From DATBJJ01 sp036556425 (lineage in GTDB: Bacteria > Acidobacteriota > Vicinamibacteria > Vicinamibacterales > 2-12-FULL-66-21), in NCBI GenBank assembly GCA_036556425.1, contig DATBJJ010000154.1, positions 1 to 64,000 of the forward strand: a DNA stretch of 64,000 nt, given 5' to 3'. A program made the translations under genes and the position numbers. This document shows, piece after piece, positions 28,811-37,712 of this stretch. Every line of letters starts with the position of its first letter. Within the stretch, counting starts at the first letter, position 1. Under the pieces are notes generated by a model. It did not search any database. It was not told the DNA's origin and saw nothing but the letters and a program-made list of their open reading frames with translations.

Positions 28811-29671
28811 TCAGCGCAGCGTGAACGACATCTCGATTTCGATGAGCGTCGCCACCGGCTGACCGAGCCGCGTGCCTGGACGGAAGAGCCACTTCTTGAC
28901 GGTGCGCTCGGCCTCGAGATCGAGACCGAAGGTCGGGTCGAGCGAACGCGTCACGCGCACCTGACTCACCGATCCGTTTTCCGTCACCACCGCTTCGAGC
29001 CACACGACGCCTTGAATCTTCGCGCGCATGGCGTCCGCCGTGTAGTTCGGTTTGACCTCGCGAATCAACTGAGGCTGCGTGACGCCGTTTCCGGGGCGAT
29101 AGGCGCCGCCGCCGAAACCGCCGCCGGTGCCAGGACCCACGCCGGAACCGTCGCCCGGTCCGCTTCCCGTGCCCTTCCCCGAGCCTGCCCCGCCGTTGGT
29201 TCCGATGCCGAGAGAAATGCTCGGGTTCAGGACCTGACTGATTGCACCGGGCAACTCCTGCACGCCGGACGCGACCGGCTGCGCCGGCATCGTGATTTTC
29301 TGCTCCGGCTTCGGCTCTTCGGGCGCCTTCATCTTTTCCGGCTTGGCGACCGGAACCGTCAGCTTGTCTTTCGCCGGGAGCTCGGCCTTTCGCGGCGGCT
29401 CCGGCGTCTTGTTCCCGCCGCCCCCACCGCCACCGCCGGGGCCGGGGGAAACGGTCCAGATCAACCCCTTCAGCGACAGGTTGTCCGGCACCGGCACGCC
29501 AGGCACGGCTGGAAGGCTGATGATGAACAGCACCAGCGCCGCGATGGCGAGGTGCGTCATGAGCGAGACGCTGAACGCGTTGCCAAAGCGGACGGAGTCC
29601 TTCGAGGAGGCCTCGACAGTGCCTGCCAGCAATCGGGCGTTCGGGCTAGCTCCCTGATACGAGTCGGGCAT
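28811..29671 (-). CDS. TonB-family energy transducer
   Basis: 286 aa. An N-terminal membrane anchor (LMTHLAIAALVLFIISLPAV) is followed by a long periplasmic linker with eight consecutive Gly and Pro/Lys-rich stretches, then a C-terminal TonB domain (IREVKPNYTADAMRAKIQGV, WLEAVVTENGSVSQVRV, KWLFRPGTRLGQPV). It couples the proton-motive force to outer-membrane receptors; no exbB/exbD is seen here. ATG 29671 is chosen because a second hydrophobic start is not needed upstream. Convergent with the protease gene. Confidence 0.86.
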   Translation of the reverse strand: MPDSYQGASPNARLLAGTVEASSKDSVRFGNAFSVSLMTHLAIAALVLFIISLPAVPGVPVPDNLSLKGLIWTVSPGPGGGGGGGGNKTPEPPRKAELPAKDKLTVPVAKPEKMKAPEEPKPEQKITMPAQPVASGVQELPGAISQVLNPSISLGIGTNGGAGSGKGTGSGPGDGSGVGPGTGGGFGGGAYRPGNGVTQPQLIREVKPNYTADAMRAKIQGVVWLEAVVTENGSVSQVRVTRSLDPTFGLDLEAERTVKKWLFRPGTRLGQPVATLIEIEMSFTLR

Positions 29672-29713
29672 GTGTCGTGTTGAAGATCGGGGCGATGGAT
29701 GCCCCCGTAAACA

Positions 29714-29742
29714 ATTGTGGCTGACGTTGCCACGTTGTGCAA
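29714..29742 (-). promoter_or_regulatory. Possible promoter for the TonB-like gene
   Basis: Minus strand TTGCAC (29742-29737), 17 bases, CACAAT (29719-29714). Four of six consensus bases in each box with ideal spacing. A weak call. Confidence 0.3.
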
Positions 29743-29875
29743 GGTGCAAGATGAAGGCCGGGCTGCAGCCCAGGATCGGGCCGGATGAGCCTTGAAAATC
29801 GCGGCGTTTTGTCCCCGTCGTTGGACAACTGTCTTACGATTGATGCATCCTCTCGGTTTCGATCGCCGAAAGCAC

Positions 29876-31027
29876 ATGCCGCACTATGACGTCCTCGTCG
29901 TCGGCGCGGGTCCGTCGGGGTCGTGGACCGCGCAGCGGCTCGCGCGCGGCGGCGCGCGCGTCGCGCTCGTCGACGGCAGCCATCCGCGCGAGAAACCGTG
30001 CGGCGGCGGCATCACCGGCCGTGCGCTCGAATTGGTGAAAACAGCGCTCGACCCGAGCGCTCTCAGCGCCGTGCAGATCAGCGGCGCGACGTTCTCGCAT
30101 CAGGATCGCACGGCCAGCGTCGATCTGACCGACGATCAGTCCGGCTACCCGCCGCTCGTCGTGGCGGGGCGGCAGGAATTCGACGCGGCGTTGATGCGCG
30201 CGGCCGAAGCGGCCGGCGCGGACGTGAAATCGCAGCGCGTGACCGCGATCCGCCGCGAGGCGGACGCGTGGATCGCCGAGACGCGCGGCGAACGGTTGAC
30301 CGCCTCGTGGATCGTCGGCGCCGACGGCGCGAACAGCCTGGTCCGGCGGACCGTCGCCCTCCCCTTCGCGCGATCCGATCTCTCGATCGCGACCGGCTAC
30401 TTCGTGCACGGCCGATCGTCGCGCGAGATCGTCGTGGCGTTCGAGAACGATCCCCCCGGCTATCTGTGGTCGTTCCCGCGGCCCGATCATCTCGCGATCG
30501 GCGTCTGCGCTCAGGCGGATCGCGCGAGCTCGGCGTCGCTCTTGGACGAAACGCGCCGATGGATCGTGCGCCACGTCGGCGCGGATGCGGTCTTGCAGCG
30601 ATACAGCTGGCCGATTCCCTCGCTCGGCGAGGCGTCGCTCGAACGCGACCGGCCGGGCGGCGATCGATGGATGCTCATCGGCGACGCGGCAGGACTGGTC
30701 GATCCAATTACGCGCGAGGGGATCTTCTTCGCCCTCAAATCGGGCGACATCGCCGCGGACGCCCTCTTGAGCGGATCGCGCGCGGCCGACACGTACGTCG
30801 ATCGCATCCGGCGCGAGATCCACGGAGAGCTCCTGCGGGCGGCACGCATCAAAGCTCGATTCTTCCAGCCGCGCTTCATCGCGCTGCTGATGAAAGCGCT
30901 GGCGCGCAGCGCCTCGATCCGCGCGATCATGGCGGACCTCGTCGCCGGCCGGCAAAGCTACGAAGGGCTGCGCCGCCGGCTGCTCCAAACGTTCGAATGG
31001 CGGCTGATGTTGGAGCTCTTTGGATAG
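29876..31027 (+). CDS. Geranylgeranyl-reductase-type FAD-dependent oxidoreductase
   Basis: 383 aa flavoprotein. N-terminal Rossmann VVGAGPSGSWTAQRLA, then KPCGGGITGRAL (the family's CGGG loop), the WIVGADGANSLVRR motif and GDAAGLVDPITREGI. This group reduces isoprenoid chains of lipids or quinones; the exact substrate is unknown. ATG 29876 starts just before the first strand; ATG 29843 is an alternative. Short CGCGGATC-type repeat words follow the stop, then tatA. Confidence 0.84.
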   Translation: MPHYDVLVVGAGPSGSWTAQRLARGGARVALVDGSHPREKPCGGGITGRALELVKTALDPSALSAVQISGATFSHQDRTASVDLTDDQSGYPPLVVAGRQEFDAALMRAAEAAGADVKSQRVTAIRREADAWIAETRGERLTASWIVGADGANSLVRRTVALPFARSDLSIATGYFVHGRSSREIVVAFENDPPGYLWSFPRPDHLAIGVCAQADRASSASLLDETRRWIVRHVGADAVLQRYSWPIPSLGEASLERDRPGGDRWMLIGDAAGLVDPITREGIFFALKSGDIAADALLSGSRAADTYVDRIRREIHGELLRAARIKARFFQPRFIALLMKALARSASIRAIMADLVAGRQSYEGLRRRLLQTFEWRLMLELFG

Positions 31028-31065
31028 ACGCGATCCGCGTAATCGGCGCGATCCGCGTCATAGTG
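31026..31065. repeat. ATCCGCGTAATC-type micro-repeat after the flavin reductase gene
   Basis: TAGACGCGATCCGCGTAATC and GCGCGATCCGCGTCATAG, two imperfect copies of one word. Related to the arrays at 22321-22488 and 51411-51512. Confidence 0.65.
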
Positions 31066-31072
31066 ATAGAAT
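31064..31072 (+). promoter_or_regulatory. Possible extended -10 promoter of tatA
   Basis: TGA-TAGAAT (31064-31072) matches an extended -10 (TGN TATAAT with one mismatch) 34 bases before ATG 31107. No -35 box is evident. Confidence 0.3.
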
Positions 31073-31106
31073 CGTCTTCTCTCCGGCGTAAACGAAGGAG
31101 ATCGAT

Positions 31107-31250
31107 ATGGGTCTCGGAATTCCCGAATTAATCGTTATTCTGTTCCTGATTGTGCTGATCTTCGGGGCGAGCCGGCTGCCGGAAATCGGGCGCGGCATCG
31201 GCAAGGGGATCAGGAACTTCAAAGAAGCCAATCGCAGCGACGACCGGTAG
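31107..31250 (+). CDS. tatA: Sec-independent translocase subunit TatA (47 aa)
   Basis: A small gene of 47 codons. The product starts MGLGIPELIVILFLIVLIFG, a single membrane helix, followed by the hinge and amphipathic helix ASRLPEIGRGIGKGIRNFK and a short acidic tail. This is the complete TatA plan in near-minimum length. GAAGGAG lies 6 bases before ATG 31107. tatB and tatC are not nearby. Its stop is only 3 bases from the convergent selB stop. Confidence 0.92.
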   Translation: MGLGIPELIVILFLIVLIFGASRLPEIGRGIGKGIRNFKEANRSDDR

Positions 31251-31253
31251 CGC

Positions 31254-33155
31254 CTACAGCACGATCCGGGTCTCCCCGACGCGACGGGTGACCCGCTCGC
31301 GATCCAGATACTCGAGCAGCGGAATCGCGTACTTCCTCGTAATCCCGTAGCGCGCTTTGAACGTCGCCACGTCCACGCGCGCGTGTTCTCCCTCAGCCTT
31401 CAGCGCCCGCACATTCGCCTTGAGCTCGTCGAGCGCCGACGCGTGGAACAGCAGGCTCTCCACGCGCACGAGCGTCCGATTTCTCACGAGCAGCTGAACG
31501 ACGCGATCCACGATCGCGCGCGGCGCGGCGGCGGCCAGCGTCGCCGACGCGAGGTCGGGCGGCGTCAGGTTCGCCTCTCGATAGATGCGCTCGATCGCGG
31601 TGTGCGCGGCCGATTCGTGCGGCGTGAGCGAGACCTGATGTCCCGGCAGCGTGAGCCGATCGCGCGCGACGATCCGGTTCGTGCTGGCAAGCGTGCCGAC
31701 GACCGCCTCGAACACCGCGGGATGCGCGCGCCGGAAGATTCGATCGCGCGCTTCTTCGCGCGGCATGCCGTTCGACAACGCGTTGGCCGCGTGGTGGCTC
31801 GTGAGGTCCCGCACCAGGCGGTCCGCGAGATCGGTCAACACCATCGGCGACACGAGCAGATCGTCCAGCAGAATGGCCTTTCCTCCGGCGACGACGCGAT
31901 CGACCGCGCGCGCCGCCGCGGCGTGCGAGAGGCCGGCTCGCGCGACGATGTCGCGGCGCCGCATGCCCGCTCCTCCCCGTTCCTCGATGAACCGCACCAG
32001 CACATCGTTCTCGTGTGCGCCGGGCGCGTGTGAATCGAGCGCGCGAAAGCGTTCGAGCGCCGCGCCGTTGCGAACAGCTCCGCGTGCCGGATGCGGATCG
32101 AGCACGACACCGCCGCCGATCGTCACGACCGGAGAGTACGCGCGGAGGATGAACCGATCGCCGCGCGTCACGACCGCGGCCGATTCCAGTCGGATCCGCG
32201 CATAGACCGGCGGCGTGCCCGTCTCCATCGCGCTTCCGGCGAGCGCGACTCTACCGAGAAGCTCGGTCGTTCCGTTGTGGAATCGCACGCGCGCGCCGTG
32301 GCGGAGCGGACGCACCTCTTCGAGCAGATCGAGCGCGACGTCGATCCGCCTCGTCGGCTCGAACGCGTCACGGTCGGCGAGCGTGTCGCCTCGGCAGAGC
32401 TCCGACACGTCCACGCCCCCCAGATTGACCGCCACGCGGCGGCCGGCGCCGGCCGAAGCCTCTCGCCGCCCGTGCACCTGAAGTCCCCGGACTTTGACGG
32501 TCCGCTCGCTGGGAAGAACAACCAGCTCCGCCTCTTCGCGGATCGTTCCCGACACGAGCGTGCCGGTCGCGACGGTGCCAAATCCCTTGATCGAGAACAC
32601 GCGATCGATGGGAAGCCGAACGGGTCCGCCTTCTTCCCGCTGCGGAGCGTGCGTTGCCGATGCGACGAGCGCCGCGCGCAGCGCGTCGAGCCCTTGGCCG
32701 GTTCGCGACGACACGGGGACGATCGGCGCGCCCTCGAGGAACGAACCCTGCGCCAGGTCGCGGACCTCCATCGTGGCGAGCTCGATAGTTTCGGCGTCCG
32801 CGAGATCGGTCTTGGTGAGGACGATCACCCCGGCGGGCACGCGCAGCAGCCGGCAGATGTGGAAGTGCTCGCGCGTCTGCGGCATCACCGATTCGTCGGC
32901 CGCCACGACCAGCATCACGAGATCGATGCCCCCCGCGCCCGCGAGCATGTTCTTGACGAAGCGCTCGTGGCCTGGAACGTCGACGAAGGAGAGGCTCGTG
33001 TCCGCTTCCGTGACGTGCGCGAACCCGAGATCGATCGTGATCCCGCGCGCCTGCTCCTCCTTCAAACGATCGGGATCCGTTCCCGTCAGCGCACGCACGA
33101 GGGCGCTTTTTCCGTGATCGATGTGTCCCGCCGTCCCGATGACGATCGATCGCAC
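31254..33155 (-). CDS. selB: Selenocysteine-specific elongation factor SelB
   Basis: 633 aa. GTPase motifs: GHIDHGKS, DVPGHERF, and TKTD. Domains II/III follow (FSIKGFGTVATGTLVSG), then a C-terminal half with winged-helix repeats that bind SECIS RNA (DIVARAGLSHAAAARAVD, FKARYGITRKYAIPLLEYLDR). The start is placed at GTG 33155, seven bases after the rnr stop, because the GTPase core begins four residues later. selA, selC and selD are not in the window, so the pathway must be completed elsewhere. Confidence 0.93.
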   Translation of the reverse strand: MRSIVIGTAGHIDHGKSALVRALTGTDPDRLKEEQARGITIDLGFAHVTEADTSLSFVDVPGHERFVKNMLAGAGGIDLVMLVVAADESVMPQTREHFHICRLLRVPAGVIVLTKTDLADAETIELATMEVRDLAQGSFLEGAPIVPVSSRTGQGLDALRAALVASATHAPQREEGGPVRLPIDRVFSIKGFGTVATGTLVSGTIREEAELVVLPSERTVKVRGLQVHGRREASAGAGRRVAVNLGGVDVSELCRGDTLADRDAFEPTRRIDVALDLLEEVRPLRHGARVRFHNGTTELLGRVALAGSAMETGTPPVYARIRLESAAVVTRGDRFILRAYSPVVTIGGGVVLDPHPARGAVRNGAALERFRALDSHAPGAHENDVLVRFIEERGGAGMRRRDIVARAGLSHAAAARAVDRVVAGGKAILLDDLLVSPMVLTDLADRLVRDLTSHHAANALSNGMPREEARDRIFRRAHPAVFEAVVGTLASTNRIVARDRLTLPGHQVSLTPHESAAHTAIERIYREANLTPPDLASATLAAAAPRAIVDRVVQLLVRNRTLVRVESLLFHASALDELKANVRALKAEGEHARVDVATFKARYGITRKYAIPLLEYLDRERVTRRVGETRIVL

Positions 33156-33162
33156 GGCCCGA

Positions 33163-35427
33163 TCAGTGCCTTCTGCGCGCACCACGTTCCTTCTTCCCTG
33201 GTCTCTGCTTGCGCTTGCCCGGGGCGCGCCGTTCCGAGCGACCCGCATCGCGCTTGCTCGTGCGAGGTCCGCGATTCCGCTCCGATTCACGTACCGCGTC
33301 GAGGATCTCGACGAGGCCGAGATCGACCTGGCGCCTCTCCATGTCGACTTTGATCACCTGAACCTTCACGCGATCGCCGAGCCGGTACACCTTGCCCTTG
33401 TTCTCACCTCGCAGGATGTGCGCGCGCTCGACGAACCGATAGTAGTCGTCGGCCATCGTCGACACGTGCACGAGCCCTTCGACGAAGTGCTCGATGAGCT
33501 CGATGTAGAGGCCGAACGCCGTCACGCCGGTGACGTAACCCTCGAACTCGTCGCCGACCTTATCGGCCATGAACCGCACCTTCTTCCACTGCACGAGCTC
33601 GCGCTCCGCTTCGTCGGCCCGGCGCTCGCGTTCGGAGGTGTGGCGCGCGACTTCCGGCAGCTCCTCGGTCAGCTCGTCCTTGCGATCGTCGCCCATGCGG
33701 CCGTGGCGTGCTTCGCGCAGCGTCCGGTGGACGACGAGATCGGGATAGCGGCGGATCGGCGACGTGAAGTGCGTGTAGTTCTCGGCGGCGAGCCCGAAAT
33801 GTCCCAGATTCGACGCGTCGTACCGCGCTTTCTGCATGGTCCGGAGCATGAGGAACGCGATCGGTTTTTCTTCCGGCGTCCCTTTCATCCGCTGAACGAG
33901 CTTTTGAAAGTCGCGCGGGCTGACGTCGGATGCCGACTTGCTCAAGCTATACCCCAACGTCGAGATGAACTCCTCGAATTCCTCGACCTTCAGCGGATCC
34001 GGCTCCTCGTGCACGCGATAGAGCGTGGGCGCGTGATGGTCGTTCAAGTGCGACGCGACGGTCTCGTTCGCGACCAGCATGAACTCCTCGATCAGCCGGT
34101 GCGCGATGTTGCGCTCCGCCGCGATGATCTCCTCCACCATCCCTTCGTCGTCGAGGACGATCTCCGGCTCTTTCAAGTCGAAGTCGATGGATCCGCGGCG
34201 GTGCCGCCGGCGATTCAGGATCTCGAACAGCTCGCGCATCCGCTCGAACATCGGCACGAGGTCGCGATACTTCGCGATCGTGGCCGCGTCGCGATCGGTG
34301 AGGATCGCGTTGACGTCGGTGTAGGTCATGCGCGCGTCGCTGTGGATCACCCCGTCGTGCAGCTCGTAGCGCGCGACGGTGCCGCGCGTGTCGATCTCCA
34401 TCAAACACGATTGCGCCAAGCGATCGACGTTGGGATTGAGGCTGCACAGCCCGGTTGCGAGCTCCGACGGGAACATATGGACGGCGCGCTCCGGAAAATA
34501 CACCGACGTGCCGCGCTCGTACGCCTCTTCGTCCAGCGCGGTTCCCTCTGGAACGTAGTGAGCTACGTCCGCGATGTGCACGCCGAGCCAGTAGTTGCCG
34601 TTCTCGAGCTTCTCGATCGTGATCGCGTCGTCGAAGTCGCGGGCGTGCTCGCCGTCGATCGTGACCGTCGGCGTCGAGCGGAAATCGGTCCGGCCCGCGA
34701 TGTCGCGCTCGCGGACGGAGGTCCCGAGCCGCGTGGCTTCCTGCACCGCTTCGTGGCTGTGCTCGTCCGGAATCCCGTACTTCCGGATGATGATCTCCGT
34801 GTCGACGCCCGGCTCGTCGATGTCGCCGAGGACATCGACGACGCGGCCCAACGGTCCGCGCGCGGCGGTCGGCCAGCGAGTGATCTGTGCCGTTACCATG
34901 TCGCCGGATTTAGCAGTGCTCTGCTCGCCGTCGGGAATCTGCAGATCCATGATCAGCCGGCGATCGAACGGCACGACGAAACCCGGACCGGATCCATCCG
35001 CTTCGAAACGGCCGACGATCGTCTGCGCGCCCCGCTCGAGGATTCTGAGAATTCGTCCTTCGGCGCCGCGATCGGTGATCCGCTCGATCCGCGCGACGAC
35101 GCGGTCGCCGTGCATGGCTTGATTCAGATTGCTGCCGGCGACGTAGATGTCGCCCGCGACGTTTTCGACAGGCCGATCGGGTACGACGAAGCCGAACCCG
35201 CGTGGGTGGGTCGTGATTCGGCCGACGATCAGATTCATCCGATCGGGGAGGCCGTAGCGGTTGCCGCGGGTCTCTATCAGAGCGCCGGACGCCGCGAGAT
35301 CTTTCAACAGGCGCTTGACCGCGGGCCGCTCGTCGCGCGATATCTTCAGTCGTTGCAGCAGCTCGCGCGCCGTCGCCGGGTGCTCCATCTTGTCCCGAAT
35401 GAGCTGTAGCAGCTCGTCGTGGTTCAT
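33163..35427 (-). CDS. rnr: Ribonuclease R
   Basis: 754 aa 3'-5' exoribonuclease. Order: winged helix at the N-terminus (LLQRLKISRDERPAVKRLLKDL), cold-shock domains with GFGFVVPD, RNB catalytic domain containing HARDFDDAI and PNVDRLAQ, S1 domain (GYVTGVTAFGLYIELIEHF) and a Lys/Arg-rich tail. Catalytic aspartates are intact. It overlaps no gene; selB begins seven bases downstream, suggesting co-transcription. Confidence 0.95.
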   Translation of the reverse strand: MNHDELLQLIRDKMEHPATARELLQRLKISRDERPAVKRLLKDLAASGALIETRGNRYGLPDRMNLIVGRITTHPRGFGFVVPDRPVENVAGDIYVAGSNLNQAMHGDRVVARIERITDRGAEGRILRILERGAQTIVGRFEADGSGPGFVVPFDRRLIMDLQIPDGEQSTAKSGDMVTAQITRWPTAARGPLGRVVDVLGDIDEPGVDTEIIIRKYGIPDEHSHEAVQEATRLGTSVRERDIAGRTDFRSTPTVTIDGEHARDFDDAITIEKLENGNYWLGVHIADVAHYVPEGTALDEEAYERGTSVYFPERAVHMFPSELATGLCSLNPNVDRLAQSCLMEIDTRGTVARYELHDGVIHSDARMTYTDVNAILTDRDAATIAKYRDLVPMFERMRELFEILNRRRHRRGSIDFDLKEPEIVLDDEGMVEEIIAAERNIAHRLIEEFMLVANETVASHLNDHHAPTLYRVHEEPDPLKVEEFEEFISTLGYSLSKSASDVSPRDFQKLVQRMKGTPEEKPIAFLMLRTMQKARYDASNLGHFGLAAENYTHFTSPIRRYPDLVVHRTLREARHGRMGDDRKDELTEELPEVARHTSERERRADEAERELVQWKKVRFMADKVGDEFEGYVTGVTAFGLYIELIEHFVEGLVHVSTMADDYYRFVERAHILRGENKGKVYRLGDRVKVQVIKVDMERRQVDLGLVEILDAVRESERNRGPRTSKRDAGRSERRAPGKRKQRPGKKERGARRRH

Positions 35428-35453
35428 GATTCTCCAATCTTAGGCTTACGGGC

Positions 35454-35468
35454 TGGGGTCCGACCCCA
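35454..35468. repeat. TGGGGTCCGACCCCA palindrome
   Basis: Perfect 7-1-7 palindrome in the divergent spacer between rnr and an ECF sigma gene, followed by GATTTTTCC. GGGGTC-N-GACCCC palindromes are widespread REP-like repeats in GC-rich genomes. A second copy is not seen in the window. Confidence 0.7.
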
Positions 35469-35486
35469 ACCCTGATTTTTCCAACT

Positions 35487-36119
35487 GTGGGCAAAGCGGC
35501 TGAGTCTACTGACTGTGTGACCGGAACCGGCCCCGTTGAGGTTTCCGACCTGGACCTGGTGCGCCGGGCGCAGGCCGGGGATACCGACGCGTTCGGCGAG
35601 CTGGTCGATCGCAACCGGCGGGCGGTCTTTCGGGCCGCCCTGGCGGCCCTCGGCTCGCCCGCGGAGGCCGACGACGTGGCCCAGGACGCCTTCGTGATGG
35701 CGTACCGGAAGCTGGGGAGCTTTCGGGGGGAGGCCACCTTCAGGACATGGGTCATCGCGATCGCCTGGCGCAAGGCCCTCGACCGGCGGAAGAGCATGGC
35801 GCGCTGGCTGAAGCTCACGGTCACGCCGCCTGAAACCGAGGGCGAGATCACGAACTGGATCGAGCAAATGCCTGGAGACACCCGTTCGCAGGAAGACTCG
35901 CTCGCCGCGTCGCAACTGCAGCACACCGTCAAGCTCCTGATCAGGACCCTGCCGCGCAAGCTCCGCGATGCGCTCCTCCTGGCGGGATCCGGCGAGTACA
36001 CGTACGAGCAGATCAGTCACATTCTCGGCGTTCCGGTCGGGACCGTGAAGTGGCGTGTTTCGGAAGCGCGGCGCGTCTTGAAGCAGAAGATGGCGGCCGT
36101 GGGGTACCCGCATGAGTGA
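35487..36119 (+). CDS. ECF (RpoE-like) sigma factor
   Basis: 210 aa. Region 2 (DLDLVRRAQAGDTDAFGELV, ADDVAQDAFVMAYRKLGSF, ATFRTWVIAIAWRKALD) and region 4 (LPRKLRDALLLAGSGEYTYEQISHILGVPVGTVKWRVSEARRVLK) are complete. The start is uncertain: GTG 35487 is the longest, GTG 35517 begins nearer region 2. It overlaps the next gene by 8 nt, as expected of a sigma/anti-sigma pair. Confidence 0.9.
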   Translation: MGKAAESTDCVTGTGPVEVSDLDLVRRAQAGDTDAFGELVDRNRRAVFRAALAALGSPAEADDVAQDAFVMAYRKLGSFRGEATFRTWVIAIAWRKALDRRKSMARWLKLTVTPPETEGEITNWIEQMPGDTRSQEDSLAASQLQHTVKLLIRTLPRKLRDALLLAGSGEYTYEQISHILGVPVGTVKWRVSEARRVLKQKMAAVGYPHE

Positions 36120-36705
36120 ATGGAATCGCGAACGGCCGGACCCGGCGGACGCGGCAATCGATCGCGCGGTCCGCGACATCATGAGCGCCGAGCCTCGCCC
36201 CGGCTTTCGGCATCGAGTCCTCGGCAAACTTCGCGAGGAGGCGCGCCCGTCGTGGACGTGGGCTCGCGCTGCGGTTTCCGTGTTTGGCGCCGTCGCGCTC
36301 ATCACGCTGATCGTAGTCGCGCGGCCCGGCGATCGACCGTCGGAACCCACCCGCGTCGTCGAGCGGCAGCAACCGCAGCCAACGCAGCCTGCCGTCAGGG
36401 CCCCTCGTCCGGCCGAACCGCGATCGGTTGCAACCCCTCCGGCGACGCGCGTTTCCCCACAGCCTCGCATCGATCGACAGGCGCCGCGGTCGGACGCACG
36501 GATCGTTCGCGCCGCGTCGCTGCCTTTCGACGCGGCCGGAGGCGAGCAGATCCCCGATCGGCCGCGCCTCGAGTCATCCGTCGTCATCGATCCCATTCGC
36601 ATTGGGCCGCTCTTCGCCGACCCGCTATCCGTACCGCAAGTCACGGTGAGTCCATTGCCCCCGATCGATCGGATCACCATTCCCCCTTTGCCACCGCCGC
36701 GGTGA
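36112..36705 (+). CDS. Putative membrane anti-sigma partner, Pro/Arg-rich
   Basis: 197 aa. A cytosolic N-terminus (residues 1-48), one membrane span (AAVSVFGAVALITLIVVA, about 52-70) and a periplasmic tail rich in Pro, Arg and Gln. The topology and 8-nt overlap with the sigma gene indicate an anti-sigma factor. The HxxxCxxC zinc motif of ZAS-type anti-sigma factors is absent, and no other anti-sigma domain is recognised, so the role is inferred from context. Confidence 0.7.
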   Translation: MSEWNRERPDPADAAIDRAVRDIMSAEPRPGFRHRVLGKLREEARPSWTWARAAVSVFGAVALITLIVVARPGDRPSEPTRVVERQQPQPTQPAVRAPRPAEPRSVATPPATRVSPQPRIDRQAPRSDARIVRAASLPFDAAGGEQIPDRPRLESSVVIDPIRIGPLFADPLSVPQVTVSPLPPIDRITIPPLPPPR

Positions 36706-36721
36706 GCGGCCGAGGAGAGAC

Positions 36722-37288
36722 ATGCTCAAACAGCTTCTGACGATGATTTGCGTGTGCGCACTGGTGATTGGCGCGAGCGCGCAAGGCGCCCCGGCGCAAC
36801 AGGGACAATCGAAGGACCCGGCCGCGGATCGCGCGCAGGCGCCTCCGAAGCCGCCGGAGCCATCGCAGCCGGTGAACATCCGCCTCGAGCTGACGATCCT
36901 CGATCAAACCGGACCGGGCGAGCCGTCGCGCAAGGTCGTCACGATGCATGTTGCGGATCGATTCAGCGCGAGCATCCGAACGAGCGGATGGGTGCTGACC
37001 AAGGAAGGTCGCCGCGACGTGAGCATCAACGTGGACGCGAAGCCGACGGTGTTGAGGAACAAAGAAGGCGCGGTGCAGGTCGAGCTCGGCCTTTCGTATC
37101 AGCCGACGGGCCTCGCCGCAACCGGGAACGTGGCGACGGCCGCCGAGGCAGGCTCGGCGCAGACCGGCTTGAACGAGCGGATCGTCACGATCCTCGAGAA
37201 CGGCAAGCCGCTCCTCGTCTCGCAGGCATCCGACCCATCGCTCGATCGCCGGATCAGCGTGGAAGTGAAAGCGACCATTCTGAAGTAG
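36722..37288 (+). CDS. Secreted protein of unknown function
   Basis: 188 aa with a signal peptide MLKQLLTMICVCALVIGASA. A Gln/Pro-rich stretch follows, then a beta-rich part (NIRLELTILDQTGPGEPSRK, KVVTMHVADRFSASIRTS, VSINVDAKPTVLRNKEG). The regular strands suggest a single beta domain. No family recognised. It follows the anti-sigma-like gene after 16 bases with ribosome site GGAGAG, so it is probably in the same operon and could be a target or sensor of that system. Confidence 0.65.
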   Translation: MLKQLLTMICVCALVIGASAQGAPAQQGQSKDPAADRAQAPPKPPEPSQPVNIRLELTILDQTGPGEPSRKVVTMHVADRFSASIRTSGWVLTKEGRRDVSINVDAKPTVLRNKEGAVQVELGLSYQPTGLAATGNVATAAEAGSAQTGLNERIVTILENGKPLLVSQASDPSLDRRISVEVKATILK

Positions 37289-37298
37289 CGATCCGCGA

Positions 37299-37712
37299 TC
37301 ACTGCGACACGGCGACGCGGATCGCTTCGAGCGCGTCGTTGGCTTTCGCGTTCGACGTCGAATCGAGCTTCCCCGCGAGGCGCTGGGCCTCGTCGACGTG
37401 CGCGAGCGCCGAGGACACGCTGTTCGCGGCGGCTGGTTTGCCGATCTGTTGATACCGTTCCCGTACGCGCCGCAGCGGCGCCTTCGCGTCCTCGAAGTGC
37501 CTGCTCGCGTCGCCGAAGTTGACGTTGTAGAGCGAGACGCGCGCATCGAGCAGCTGCCCGCGCGCCTCGGCGAGATCCAGCCGCGCGCGCGCGTCGTCCA
37601 GCGCGGTCTGCAGCGTGAACCGGCCCGAGCCGCCCATCGCATACCCGATCCCGAACGTGACTACGAGCGCGAAGAGCGCCGTGAGAGCGATTCGTGTGCG
37701 CGTCATAGGCAT
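37299..37712 (-). CDS. Small membrane-anchored helical protein
   Basis: 137 aa. One N-terminal membrane segment (RIALTALFALVVTFGIGYAMG) followed by an entirely helical, charged region with heptad-like Leu/Ala spacing (ARARLDLAEARGQLLDARVSL). Likely periplasmic coiled coil. ATG 37712 shares one base with the glycerate kinase stop (TGATG); ATG 37706 is an alternative. No family recognised. Confidence 0.6.
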   Translation of the reverse strand: MPMTRTRIALTALFALVVTFGIGYAMGGSGRFTLQTALDDARARLDLAEARGQLLDARVSLYNVNFGDASRHFEDAKAPLRRVRERYQQIGKPAAANSVSSALAHVDEAQRLAGKLDSTSNAKANDALEAIRVAVSQ

